DNA of 49,124 bases from an uncultured Eubacteriales bacterium (GCA_900548145.1 URJB01000013.1:1-49124), one strand, 5' to 3'. Counted from the first letter of the stretch, positions 28,069 to 35,154 are shown. Notes: generated by a model from the letters alone, not told the origin. Made by a program: numbers and translations.

Positions 28069-29561
28069 TGAAGCTGCAATTTGAATACGGGAACGGCCTG
28101 ATGAGCGCCGAGCTTCCCGATACGACGGACGTTTTTATTCCCGGCGAGACGGCGGCGGATCCTGCCTGTCTCCCGCAGGACTGGGACAGCCTCTACGCCG
28201 CTACCATGGAAAGCATCCGCCATCCCATCGGCATGCCAGCGCTGAACCGGCTGGCCAAGGCCGGAGACCGGGCGGTTATCATCATTCCGGACATCGTCAA
28301 GGGCGGCAATCAGCCCACCAGTCACCGCAAAGTAGCCGTTCGTTGCTGTCTGGACGAGTTATACGCCGCGGGCGTACCGAAAAAGGACGTCCTGCTGCTG
28401 TTCTCCAATGGGCTGCATCCCCGCGCGACCGTATCGGAGATGTGGACAATTCTGGGAGAGGATCTGTTCCGCGAGTTCTATGATTCCGGCCAGATCACCA
28501 GCCATGACAGCGAGGATTACGAGCATCTGGTCGATTTGGGCTTTGCGCCGAACGGCGACCATGTGATCCTGAACAAATATGTGTACGACGCGGACGTCGC
28601 CATTCTCATCGGGCACACGCAGGGCAATCCTTACGGCGGCTATTCCGGCGGGTACAAGCATTGCGCTACCGGCATTACGCACTGGCGCTCCATCGCCGCG
28701 CACCATGTGCCTCAGGTAATGCACCGCTCGGACTTCGTGCCTGTTTCCGTCTCCAGCCAAATGCGTTCCCGGTTCGATACCCAGGGCATGTTCATGGAAG
28801 AAAAGATGGGCAAAAAGTTCTTCTGCTGCGACGCGGTGCTGGACACCTGGAGCCGTCAGATCGAAATCAATTCCGGCTATGCCAGGGAAATGCAGCCCGT
28901 CAGCTGGAAAACCGCCGACAGGCGCACCTATGTGCACTGGGCCGAAAAGAAGTACGATGTCGTTGTGTTCGGCATGCCGACGAATTTCCATTACGGCGAC
29001 GGCATGGGCACCAATCCCATCCAGATGATGCAGGCGCTTTCCGCGCAGGTCATCCGTCACAAGCGCGTCTTGAGCGACCGGTGCGTATTCATCGTGTCTT
29101 CTGTCTGCGACGGGTATTTTCATGACGAGCGCTGGCCATACCTGCGCGAACTGTACGAATTGTTTCAGCACGATTATATGAATGTTCTGCCTGATATGAA
29201 CCGCTACGGAGAATACTTCGCCACGAACGGGGAATATATCCGCAAATACCGCTTTGCAAACGCCTTCCATCCCTTCCACGGCTTCTCGATGATGAGCTGT
29301 GGACATCTGGCGGAAATGCACACCAGCGCCATCTATATTGTCGGCGCGCGGGAACCGGGTCTCGCCCGCGGCATGGGGCTGAAAACCCGCGCCACGTTCG
29401 AGGAAGCGCTGGAAGACGCCCGGAAAAAATTTGTCGGGGAAGCCCCCAGCATTCTGGCGCTGCCCCAAACCTTTACCACGGCGGCGGTGCACCTGTGCAT
29501 GAGGGATCCCATGCAAAACAGTCGTTCCAGAGACGGCGTTCTTCACCCCTGCGGAGCTTAA
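28068..29561 (+). CDS. LarA-like (nickel-pincer family) racemase/epimerase
   Basis: 497 residues, related to lactate racemase LarA (DUF2088) but longer (LarA ~425). The N-terminal Rossmann-like part has IIPDIVKGGNQPTSHRK and LFSNGLHPRATVSEM (equivalent to the LarA GLH segment). ILIGHTQGNPYGGYSGGYKHC matches the His and the Lys that carries the nickel-pincer cofactor in LarA. The family inverts alpha-hydroxy acids, and some members epimerize sugar acids. The substrate is unknown. It is coupled to the TIM homologue (stop and start share one base) and followed by an anion exporter. No cofactor genes (larB, larC, larE) are present here, so they must be elsewhere if the enzyme is active. Confidence 0.75.
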   Translation: MKLQFEYGNGLMSAELPDTTDVFIPGETAADPACLPQDWDSLYAATMESIRHPIGMPALNRLAKAGDRAVIIIPDIVKGGNQPTSHRKVAVRCCLDELYAAGVPKKDVLLLFSNGLHPRATVSEMWTILGEDLFREFYDSGQITSHDSEDYEHLVDLGFAPNGDHVILNKYVYDADVAILIGHTQGNPYGGYSGGYKHCATGITHWRSIAAHHVPQVMHRSDFVPVSVSSQMRSRFDTQGMFMEEKMGKKFFCCDAVLDTWSRQIEINSGYAREMQPVSWKTADRRTYVHWAEKKYDVVVFGMPTNFHYGDGMGTNPIQMMQALSAQVIRHKRVLSDRCVFIVSSVCDGYFHDERWPYLRELYELFQHDYMNVLPDMNRYGEYFATNGEYIRKYRFANAFHPFHGFSMMSCGHLAEMHTSAIYIVGAREPGLARGMGLKTRATFEEALEDARKKFVGEAPSILALPQTFTTAAVHLCMRDPMQNSRSRDGVLHPCGA

Positions 29562-29562
29562 G

Positions 29563-30342
29563 ATGATAAATCTGTTTACTTTTCTGGTTTGCTTTACCGC
29601 CAGCGTCATCGGAGGTTTGTGCGGCATTGGCGGCGGTGTGCTGGCCAAGCCGCTGTTGGATGCGGTAGGCGTTATGCCGGTTTCAACCGTTTCCTTTTTG
29701 TCAGGGCTGACTGTGCTGTCGATGGCGGCAATTTCCGTGTATAAAAACCGAAAGACGGACCGTTTGCAATGGGAACGCAGTCTGCCGCTGGGAATCGGCG
29801 CAGCTCTTGGCGGCGTGTGGGGAAAATGGTTATTCGACGTCCTGCGCGGCTTTGCCGGTGCAGATCGTCTGGTGGGCTGCGTTCAGGCTGCCGTGCTGGG
29901 ACTTTTTGTGCTTGGGATTCTTTTCTATGTCCGCTTGCGGGCGCGCATCCGAACCCGACATATTGAGAACAGAGCTGCTTGCGGGCTGATAGGGAGCCTT
30001 CTGGGATTGATCTCCGCATTCCTGGGAATCGGCGGCGGACCCATGAATATCGTCGTATTCCATTACTTTTTCTCCATGGACACAAAAACGTCCGCTGTTA
30101 ATTCTCTGCTGGTCGTCCTGATTTCTCAATGCGGCAGTTTTCTTTACAGTCTTATCAGCCAAACGATTCCGGATTTTCAGGTCTTCACGCTGGTCGTTAT
30201 GGTTTGCGCCGGAATAGCGGGCGGGTTTACCGCCTCTCGCCTGCAGGGAAAAATGAGCGTGAAGCAGATAGATCGATTGTTTTGTATGGTTTTGATTTTG
30301 ATTTTACTCCTTTGCGTTTATAATGTGTTTCGCCTGATTTAA
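29563..30342 (+). CDS. TauE/SafE-family anion exporter
   Basis: A 259-residue membrane protein with about eight helices in two homologous halves. Each half opens with the family's glycine-rich motif (ASVIGGLCGIGGGVLAKP near 14-31; LLGLISAFLGIGGGPMNIV near 145-163). Characterized members export sulfite, sulfoacetate or related anions. It is the last gene of the operon, one base after the LarA-like stop. Because the sulfatase encoded upstream is cytoplasmic, export of released sulfate, or of a sulfonated end product, is a reasonable inference. Confidence 0.85.
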   Translation: MINLFTFLVCFTASVIGGLCGIGGGVLAKPLLDAVGVMPVSTVSFLSGLTVLSMAAISVYKNRKTDRLQWERSLPLGIGAALGGVWGKWLFDVLRGFAGADRLVGCVQAAVLGLFVLGILFYVRLRARIRTRHIENRAACGLIGSLLGLISAFLGIGGGPMNIVVFHYFFSMDTKTSAVNSLLVVLISQCGSFLYSLISQTIPDFQVFTLVVMVCAGIAGGFTASRLQGKMSVKQIDRLFCMVLILILLLCVYNVFRLI

Positions 30343-30534
30343 AAAACTCGTTTGCCCATTTGCCAGGAAAAATTCATGCTTGGTTTGATTGATAGAAAAC
30401 AGGGAGGATGCCAGGCAAGAGCGTCAAGGCCACTATCTCGTCCCTCCTTCGCGATGTGAATCTGTCGGTTGGAGCTTGGAACAGGCTGAATTTCGGCTGT
30501 GGCTATCCCGATAGCCCCAATAGCGCATGACGTC
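30343..30534. other. Gap without recognizable gene
   Basis: No convincing gene or hairpin was seen between the exporter stop and the terminator of the HU gene. A 40-codon frame starting at 30409 has its AGGAGG directly abutting the ATG and is not called. Confidence 0.5.
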
Positions 30535-30582
30535 AAAAAACCGTCTTCGCACCTGCAGTCATCGTAGGGCAAAGGCGGTTTG
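30535..30582 (-). terminator. Intrinsic terminator of HU gene
   Basis: Minus strand: AACCGCCTTTG pairs imperfectly with CGAAGACGGTT across a ~20-base loop and is followed by six T. It lies about 15 bases past the HU stop codon. Confidence 0.65.
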
Positions 30583-30595
30583 CTGTTCTCGTCGT

Positions 30596-30871
30596 TTATT
30601 TTTTGACAGCGTCCTTCAGAGCTTTTCCGGCCTTAAACACAGGCGATCTGGACGCGGCAACCTCTATGGGTTCGCCGGTACGCGGATTTCGACCGGTACG
30701 GGCGCTGCGGCTGGCTGTTTCAAATGTGCCGAACCCGACCATCTGAACCTTTCCGTCGGACGCCAGGGTTTCCGTCACGATCTCTACAAAGGCTTCTACC
30801 GCCTTTTTCGCCTCCTGATTGGTCATTCCTATTTTCTGGGAAAGCGCATTTAGCAGTTTCTTTTTATTCAC
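30596..30871 (-). CDS. hup: HU-family DNA-binding protein
   Basis: A 91-residue histone-like protein. The N-terminal helices NKKKLLNALSQKIGMTNQEAKKAVEAF are followed by the beta-arm with VQMVGFGTFETASRSARTGRNPRTGEPI and a C-terminal FKAGKALKDAVKK. It binds and bends DNA. The GTG start at 30871 has AAAGGAGG upstream. It has its own promoter and terminator, so it is monocistronic and probably marks the chromosomal side of the accessory region. Confidence 0.96.
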   Translation of the reverse strand: MNKKKLLNALSQKIGMTNQEAKKAVEAFVEIVTETLASDGKVQMVGFGTFETASRSARTGRNPRTGEPIEVAASRSPVFKAGKALKDAVKK

Positions 30872-30905
30872 ACCAGATCCTCCTTTGACAGACTATGACC
30901 GATAC

Positions 30906-30934
30906 CGTATAACAAACGATGTGCGCCGTGTCAA
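30906..30934 (-). promoter_or_regulatory. Promoter of HU gene
   Basis: Minus strand TTGACA (30934-30929), 17-base spacer, TATACG (30911-30906). The consensus -35 fits a strong constitutive gene. Confidence 0.75.
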
Positions 30935-30989
30935 TGTCAAACAGAATAATTTATAGAAAGGAATAAAATAGGCACGAAATAGAGCGTAG

Positions 30990-31023
30990 AAAAACGCTTC
31001 AGCTTCAGCCTGAGACTAAAGCG
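30990..31023 (-). terminator. Intrinsic terminator after ParB-like remnant
   Basis: Minus strand: CGCTTTAG (31023-31016) pairs with CTGAAGCG (31002-30995) with one wobble, followed by five T. The TAG of the upstream fragment lies inside the stem. Confidence 0.7.
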
Positions 31024-31392
31024 CCTGTGCCCATCGCCTAACTTTCTTCATGAACTCGCTGATCTTTGCCACGCCTTCATGGGCAACTGGCGCCCCACTA
31101 TGGTCGATGAGGAATCATTCCTATGGATGCGGACCACCACGCCGGCGATCTCCTCGGCGCCTTCCGCCTTGAGCACCTTGAAGCGCTGATGCCCGCCCAC
31201 GATATTCCCCGTGACCTCGTTCCAGATGATGGGATCCACATACCCGAAATCGTGCAGGGAGCGCCTGATTTTCTCGTAAGCTGGGTCGCCCGGCTTCAGA
31301 TCCTTGCGGGGATTATATTTTGCCGGTTTCAGCATGAAAACGGGCACTTTTTGAACGTTTATTTCCGTCTGTACAGATGGCAAAAAGCCCAT
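31016..31392 (-). pseudogene. ParB-like nuclease-domain gene, truncated and fused
   Basis: From ATG 31392 (GAAAGGG upstream) about 80 residues read as a ParB/sulfiredoxin-like domain of the kind found in phage and plasmid proteins: VPVFMLKPAKYNPRKDLKPGD, then DFGYVDPIIWNEVTGNIVGGHQRF (GGHQR core). After AGVVVRIHRN the sequence no longer fits the family, and the frame stops at 31048. A different frame then reads APVAHEGVAKISEFMKKVRR and WAQAL, ending at a TAG (31018-31016) inside a genuine terminator. That is best read as the C-terminal end of a second gene joined by a deletion. In intact relatives this domain precedes a DNA methyltransferase or partition domain. Confidence 0.65.
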
Positions 31393-31520
31393 AAAATCAA
31401 CCCTTTCGAGCGCCCTGGCGCTATTTTTTTGCGTTCCGAAAAAACACTTTATTTTTGCGAAATATTTCACGGCAGGGCGCCCCGGTCCCGGAGAAAACGC
31501 TCCCGGAGATTCGATCCCCC

Positions 31521-31765
31521 CTGGGGCCGCAAAGCCGACCACGCCCCAGGACTTTCCCCAAGCAAAGTGCAAAAGTCGACTGCACCCCGGGACTTTTGCA
31601 CGGCGAAGTGCGAAAGCCGACAACGCCCTGGACTTTGCTGCGGCGAAGTGCGAAAGCCGACCAGCCTGCCCGGAGTTTCGCACGGCGAAGCGCGAAAGCC
31701 GACCAGGGCGCAGGACTTTTTTACGGCGAAGCGCAAAAGCCGACCCCGGCGGCCGCCTTTGCCCG
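31521..31765. repeat. ~41-bp tandem repeats with internal dyads
   Basis: About six diverged copies of a 40-42-bp unit. The GGCGAAG-type starts fall at 31561, 31602, 31642, 31684 and 31725, and an earlier degenerate copy starts near 31520. Each contains GCGAAAGCCGACC-like sequence and an inverted repeat. The clearest is GTGCAAAAGTC (31567-31577) with GACTTTTGCAC (31591-31601), 11 bp with no mismatch; the 31642 copy pairs GTGCGAAA with TTTCGCAC. Spacing and dyads resemble iterons or partition sites, and a ParB-like remnant lies alongside. A structural RNA is also possible. Confidence 0.75.
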
Positions 31766-32172
31766 GGTCCGGGCTTTTGGCCGCGCGACCGGCCCCGGCG
31801 GCGGCGAAAACGGTTCGCTTCCTTATACCGCGCGGAAAAGCCAGTTTTTACGAAACGGCGACGTTCCGGCGACGGAAAGTCTTATTTAGTTCGCCCTTTT
31901 GTGGCTTGCTTTTTGGCCCCGGGCGAGCGAAACTGACGGTGCCGGCGGGGAAAAGCCCGCCGCCCGAACCCCGGCCGCCCCGCGGCGGCCCGCCCAACGA
32001 CCGCGACCGGCTCCCGTTTTTTGCGCCGCCAGCGCGAACGCCCGCCCCGGCGACCCCGCCCCAGTCCGCCTGCTCGAGAAGGCGCTCTGGGCGCCCCCAA
32101 CGACCGAACCTTTTCGGAAGGCGCCTTCCGGAAAGCCCGAAAGGGAAAGGAAAAGGAAAGGAGGAAGCCCGG
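31766..32172. other. GC-rich leader of ribozyme cassette, no gene called
   Basis: Very GC-rich sequence rich in local hairpins, for example GGCGGG (31944-31949) with CCCGCC (31956-31961). Long frames cross it but have the uniform Gly/Ala/Pro/Arg composition of translated GC-rich DNA. A promoter for the downstream cassette should lie here; no consensus site was found. Confidence 0.45.
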
Positions 32173-32196
32173 ATGGAACGCGCACCCCCGCTTTGA
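32173..32196 (+). CDS. Possible 7-codon leader peptide (MERAPPL)
   Basis: ATG at 32173 with AAAGGAGG eight bases upstream opens a seven-codon frame ending in TGA eight bases before stem I of the first hammerhead. The excellent ribosome binding site is otherwise unexplained. A ribosome stopping here would cover the 5' strand of the ribozyme, the same geometry seen at the other ribozymes. Only the site and frame are observed; expression is inferred. Confidence 0.4.
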   Translation: MERAPPL

Positions 32197-32203
32197 CTAC
32201 GAC

Positions 32204-32273
32204 TCCGCCTGACGAGGGCTGGGAGGGCTCCCAGCCGAAACGTCCCCGGCCTTACCGCCCAGGGCGTCGCGGA
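32204..32273 (+). ncRNA. Type I hammerhead ribozyme 1
   Basis: Complete core: CUGACGA (32209-32215), GAAA (32237-32240), U32267 and C32268. Stem I is UCCGC/GCGGA (32204-32208 with 32269-32273), open at the ends. Stem II is an 8-bp GGCUGGGA/UCCCAGCC (32217-32224 with 32229-32236). Stem III begins CGUCC/GGGCG (32241-32245 with 32262-32266). Predicted cleavage is between 32268 and 32269. One extra G (32216) separates the core from stem II. It lies 33 bases upstream of the ATG at 32307. Confidence 0.9.
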
Positions 32274-32306
32274 AAGCCCGCAAAACCAACACAGGAGGTC
32301 TGCCCC

Positions 32307-32624
32307 ATGAAACTCGAAGTCCGAAAAGCCCGTGCGGCCGCCGTCGCCGCGAATCTCGCCGGCCAGGCCGCCGTCGCGGCCAGGGAACTGCTCGCGGAAG
32401 ACCCGTCCGCCTGGGAGGTGGGCGACGCCGCCTACTGGCTCTGCCGGGCCGCCCAGGAGGCCGCGCAAAACGCCGCCGACGCCCTCGACCCCGCGGAAGC
32501 CCTGGAGGACGACTCCATCCTTTACGCCTTCCAGCAGGCCAACGACGCCCTGGAAGAAGCCTGCGACCAGGCGGACGAACTGGTCTCCCTGGCCGAAGAA
32601 GCGAATCACGAAATCCGCCGCTGA
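32307..32624 (+). CDS. Ala-rich acidic protein, unknown function (cassette gene 1)
   Basis: 105 residues, almost entirely helical in composition. The start KLEVRKARAAAVAANLAGQA is followed by an acidic half with LEDDSILYAFQQANDALEEAC. I do not recognize a family. ACAGGAGG eight bases before the ATG fixes the start, immediately downstream of hammerhead 1. The next gene follows after 39 bases without a ribozyme. Codon use is extremely GC-rich, unlike the flanking chromosomal genes. Confidence 0.75.
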   Translation: MKLEVRKARAAAVAANLAGQAAVAARELLAEDPSAWEVGDAAYWLCRAAQEAAQNAADALDPAEALEDDSILYAFQQANDALEEACDQADELVSLAEEANHEIRR

Positions 32625-32663
32625 AACACGCGGCGGACAGTTTTTAGAAGGAGGAGTCTCACC

Positions 32664-33116
32664 ATGAAGGAAAAATCCAACGCCACGCTCCGCCGCGCAG
32701 CCTCTCTGCGCTGCCGCACCGACGCCGCCATCGAACGCCTGGGAAGGAACATCTCCTGCTACGAGCGCGGGTACATCACCGCCGGGGAGCTCCTGCGGGA
32801 AGCGTCCGCCGCGGCGGACCGGGCCGGCACTCTGGAACTGAGCGCGGCAGAACTGGCCGCAACGGGCAGCTTTGGCCGCTCGGTGAATCGGAAGGTCGCG
32901 AACTACCGGAACTACGCCTGCACCGCTGCCCGCATCGCCATGGGGTACAAATCGAACGCGGAGTGCCGCAAGAAGGCGCTGGAGCTTGCCCGCATGGCGG
33001 TGAAGTTTGGGAATCGGCAGATGGCTCGCACTGCCCACGACCTTATCTGGGCCGCTGCCGGCGATCTGCCCAGCGAGGAAGAGTTCGCCGCCTTCGAGGC
33101 CTGCGAGATGCTTTGA
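32664..33116 (+). CDS. Unknown helical protein (cassette gene 2)
   Basis: 150 residues, basic N-terminal half (NATLRRAASLRCRTDAAIERLGRN) and a generally helical pattern ending FEACEML. No family recognized. AAGGAGGAG precedes the ATG. Its stop codon lies six bases before stem I of hammerhead 2, so its message would receive a defined 3' end by self-cleavage. Confidence 0.75.
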   Translation: MKEKSNATLRRAASLRCRTDAAIERLGRNISCYERGYITAGELLREASAAADRAGTLELSAAELAATGSFGRSVNRKVANYRNYACTAARIAMGYKSNAECRKKALELARMAVKFGNRQMARTAHDLIWAAAGDLPSEEEFAAFEACEML

Positions 33117-33122
33117 AATATC

Positions 33123-33176
33123 CCCGCCTGACGATGGCCCGGTGGCCCCGGGCCGAAACGCCCCGAGCGTCGCGGG
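33123..33176 (+). ncRNA. Type I hammerhead ribozyme 2
   Basis: Core CUGACGA (33128-33134), GAAA (33155-33158), U33170 and C33171. Stem I CCCGC/GCGGG (33123-33127 with 33172-33176). Stem II 7-bp GGCCCGG/CCGGGCC (33136-33142 with 33148-33154) after one extra U (33135). Stem III CGC/GCG (33159-33161 with 33167-33169), loop CCCGA. Predicted cleavage 33171/33172. The 3' product can fold GCGGG-AAG-CCCGC at its very 5' end (33172-33184). Confidence 0.92.
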
Positions 33177-33213
33177 AAGCCCGCAATATCTTTGAAATCA
33201 GGGAGGCGTCACC

Positions 33214-33597
33214 ATGAATTTCTTCGAACAGGAACTCCGCCGTTTCACCGGCAAAACCACCGCTTTCAAATCCTGCAAGGCGCTCTACGCAGGCCGTGCC
33301 TGCTTCATTCCCCTCAGCGGCAGCCGCCGCGCCCGGCTGGAATTCGTCACCAGCGGCGTGGCCGACCAGTATGACGCGCTGCAGGTCACTATCCTCAGCA
33401 CCGCCGACGGAAAAATCGACTGCCTGCGGTTCCGCTTCAGCGATTTCTTCGCGCCCCGGAAGGCCGGATGCTCCGGAATCTGCTGCCCGCACATCTGGGT
33501 CGACTGCGGCAGGGCCGAGTGGTACGTCGCGCCCACCGCCGCCGAAGTCGCCGCCATCGCCCAGGCCGCCCACGACTACGTCATGCTCTTCGCCTGA
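33214..33597 (+). CDS. Unknown protein (cassette gene 3)
   Basis: 127 residues with mixed alpha/beta character: NFFEQELRRFTGKTTAFKSC, a basic RRARLEF segment, and a cysteine-containing stretch KAGCSGICCPHIWVDCGRAEW. No family assigned. CAGGGAGG precedes the ATG, 37 bases after the end of hammerhead 2. The gene after it follows closely without a ribozyme. Confidence 0.75.
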   Translation: MNFFEQELRRFTGKTTAFKSCKALYAGRACFIPLSGSRRARLEFVTSGVADQYDALQVTILSTADGKIDCLRFRFSDFFAPRKAGCSGICCPHIWVDCGRAEWYVAPTAAEVAAIAQAAHDYVMLFA

Positions 33598-33623
33598 GCT
33601 TCTGAATCGAGAGGAGGATGTTT

Positions 33624-33902
33624 ATGACTCGCGCATACAAGATTACCCGTCTGCCCGATGGCTACTGCAAGGTGGCCGTCGCCGCCTGGAAAGCCCTCGG
33701 CGACCGCGAGCTCTTTGAAATGGAGGGCAAGCTGGTGTTCACCGACGACCTGGAATCTTACATGGAAGGCGGTGACCGCACCGCCTTCTGCGCCGACGAG
33801 TTCGACTCCCACGCCGCCTTCGAGAAGTGGCTGCTGAACGCGGTGGCCGAGTGGTGCCGGAACGACCCCCTGATGGTCGACAGCCTCGACCAGTACCTCT
33901 GA
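33624..33902 (+). CDS. Unknown small acidic protein (cassette gene 4)
   Basis: 92 residues (TRAYKITRLPDGYCKVAVAAW at the start, VDSLDQYL at the end). GAGGAGG lies six bases before the ATG at 33624; an ATG at 33618 abuts that site. No family recognized. The TGA stop (33900-33902) is directly adjacent to the first base of hammerhead 3, so a terminating ribosome would cover the ribozyme's 5' strand. Confidence 0.75.
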   Translation: MTRAYKITRLPDGYCKVAVAAWKALGDRELFEMEGKLVFTDDLESYMEGGDRTAFCADEFDSHAAFEKWLLNAVAEWCRNDPLMVDSLDQYL

Positions 33903-33956
33903 CCCGCCTGACGAGGGCTCTGCGGCAGGAGCCGAAACCCCGCAAGGGGTCGCGGG
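33903..33956 (+). ncRNA. Type I hammerhead ribozyme 3
   Basis: Core CUGACGA (33908-33914), GAAA (33934-33937), U33950 and C33951. Stem I CCCGC/GCGGG (33903-33907 with 33952-33956). Stem II GGCUC/GAGCC (33916-33920 with 33929-33933) after one extra G. Stem III CCCC/GGGG (33938-33941 with 33946-33949) closed by a GCAA tetraloop. Predicted cleavage 33951/33952. Confidence 0.92.
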
Positions 33957-33990
33957 AGCCACGGCTTCCAAATGAGAAGGAGGTACTATC

Positions 33991-34596
33991 ATGAATCAGA
34001 ACGACATCAACCGCGCCTTCACTGAGAAGGTCGCCGAACTGCTGTGCCGGGGCTATCAAATCTACCCCGGCACCATGGGCGGCTCGCAGGGGGAAATTGC
34101 CCATGTCGACCTGTGCAAGGGCGAGGAAATCATCCGGGTGCTGCTGGACCGCTTCTGCGGCTACTGCGAGATGCCCGACGGTTTCCAGCTGATCGTGGGC
34201 AGGAACACCGACCCCATCCGCAAGAACTGCTTCGACACGCTGGGCAACACCATCTGGAACAACCATCTGGAGATTCTCTCCGAAATCGAGTTCTGTCAAA
34301 TCGGCGAGAATTACTACACCGACGCGGAGACCGGCAAGGCTATTCAGGAAAAGCGCCGCACGCGCTGGGAAGCGCGTCACGAGAGCGTTCGCCGAAACCT
34401 GCCCGACGCTTTCAAATGCGCGGCGCTGAAGTACGTCCAGCGCCAGCAACGGATGAAGAGCTGCAAGCTCTCGGACGTCACCCGCGTGACCCGCGTCAAC
34501 CGCAGCAGCTGGGGCGAGGTTACGCCCGCGCTCTACGGCTACGAAATTGAGGCGCGTGGCAAAACCTTCCGGCTGCTGGCGCCCCGCAACGACTGA
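33991..34596 (+). CDS. Unknown protein (cassette gene 5)
   Basis: 201 residues, the second largest protein of the cassette. The N-terminus is NQNDINRAFTEKVAELLCRG; the central part has Cys-containing VLLDRFCGYCEMPDGFQLIVG and YYTDAETGKAIQEKRRTRWEA; the C-terminus is basic. The family is probably confined to mobile elements; no function is claimed. AGAAGGAGG precedes the ATG 34 bases after hammerhead 3. Confidence 0.75.
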   Translation: MNQNDINRAFTEKVAELLCRGYQIYPGTMGGSQGEIAHVDLCKGEEIIRVLLDRFCGYCEMPDGFQLIVGRNTDPIRKNCFDTLGNTIWNNHLEILSEIEFCQIGENYYTDAETGKAIQEKRRTRWEARHESVRRNLPDAFKCAALKYVQRQQRMKSCKLSDVTRVTRVNRSSWGEVTPALYGYEIEARGKTFRLLAPRND

Positions 34597-34623
34597 CGCT
34601 TCGAAATAGAGGTAAGCACATCA

Positions 34624-34826
34624 TGATGAATTCATCTTTTGACCTCCCGGCCTTTCTGCTGGACAAGCTCTACGACAACATGGACTGGGAGAACGGCTAG
34701 ACGCTTGCGGACGCTGTTGCCCTGGCCGAGGACATTCGCAGGTACGACGGAATCGACTGCGACCCGCAGGAAATCTATGAAATCATGCGGGAGTTCCGCG
34801 AACAGGACGCCGGCGACGAAGAATGA
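34624..34826 (+). CDS. Small protein with in-frame TAG (cassette gene 6)
   Basis: The frame opens MMNSSFDLPAFLLDKLYDNM, reaches a TAG at 34698-34700 (after DWENG), then continues coherently for 41 more codons (TLADAVALAEDIRRYDG to EQDAGDEE) to a TGA at 34824-34826. Composition and acidity are the same on both sides, as expected for one ~67-residue protein in which a Gln or similar codon became amber. It may be a fresh pseudogene, a suppressed stop or a sequencing error. The final TGA abuts stem I of hammerhead 4. Ribosome binding site GAGG is weak. Confidence 0.6.
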
Positions 34827-34904
34827 CCCGCCTGACGATGGCTGGGAGAGGGTACCCAGCCGAAACGCGCCGATGGAACCGGCACTGCCGGGGCGCGTCG
34901 CGGG
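34827..34904 (+). ncRNA. Type I hammerhead ribozyme 4
   Basis: Core CUGACGA (34832-34838), GAAA (34862-34865), U34898 and C34899. Stem I CCCGC/GCGGG (34827-34831 with 34900-34904). Stem II 7-bp GGCUGGG/CCCAGCC (34840-34846 with 34855-34861) after one extra U. Stem III 6-bp CGCGCC/GGCGCG (34866-34871 with 34892-34897), extended beyond a one-sided bulge by CCGGC/GCCGG. Predicted cleavage 34899/34900; the 3' product can form GCGGG-AAA-CCCGC at its 5' end. Confidence 0.92.
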
Positions 34905-34950
34905 AAACCCGCGGGAGCCACGCTCCTGAATACGATGGGAGGCTATCACC

Positions 34951-35154
34951 ATGAAGAAAACCGATATCCGAGATCAGTTCCCCAAGGGGATGCGCGTCAC
35001 GCTCGTCAACGTCGCCATCGAACGCCATCGCGAACGCTACTGCGGCCGCACCGGCGTCGTGGTGAAAGCAGTGAAATCAACGAACACCGTGTGGATCGAA
35101 TTTCCCGACGGCGACCGCTACGGCGCGTACCCGGAAAACGTTCGTCCCGCCTGA
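34951..35154 (+). CDS. Small beta-rich protein (cassette gene 7), possibly DUF4314-like
   Basis: 67 residues: KGMRVTLVNVAIERHRERYCG, RTGVVVKAVKSTNTVWIEFPDGD. The pattern of short strands with a GRTGVV turn resembles small SH3/KOW-like barrels such as DUF4314; this is a tentative likeness. TGGGAGG precedes the ATG. The TGA stop (35152-35154) lies inside the conserved CUGA of hammerhead 5, so the last codons encode the ribozyme's stem I. The gene has ribozymes on both sides. Confidence 0.75.
   Translation: MKKTDIRDQFPKGMRVTLVNVAIERHRERYCGRTGVVVKAVKSTNTVWIEFPDGDRYGAYPENVRPA

Noticed and set aside
16830..30342. Sulfoquinovose (sulfoglycolysis) operon
   Set aside because: Kinase, aldolase and sulfite-type exporter could suggest it, but nagA and nagB are clear and no sulfoquinovosidase, isomerase or sulfolactaldehyde enzyme is present.
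30409..30531. 40-codon gene after the exporter
   Set aside because: Its AGGAGG abuts the ATG, and the product resembles no protein family I know.
31521..31765. CRISPR-like array
   Set aside because: Units are contiguous tandem repeats of 40-42 bp with no unique spacers, and no cas genes are present.
31123..32196. Long frames through the GC-rich leader (31.1-32.2 kb)
   Set aside because: They cross the tandem repeats and the antisense of the ParB-like fragment, lack start signals, and have low-complexity Pro/Arg/Ala composition.
1515..34700. Reassignment of TAG to an amino acid in this organism
   Set aside because: The sulfatase ends in TAG (16743-16745), the ParB-like remnant's fused fragment ends in TAG before a terminator, and the GH20 gene has frameshifts as well, so mutation explains most cases. 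Only cassette gene 6 leaves the question open.
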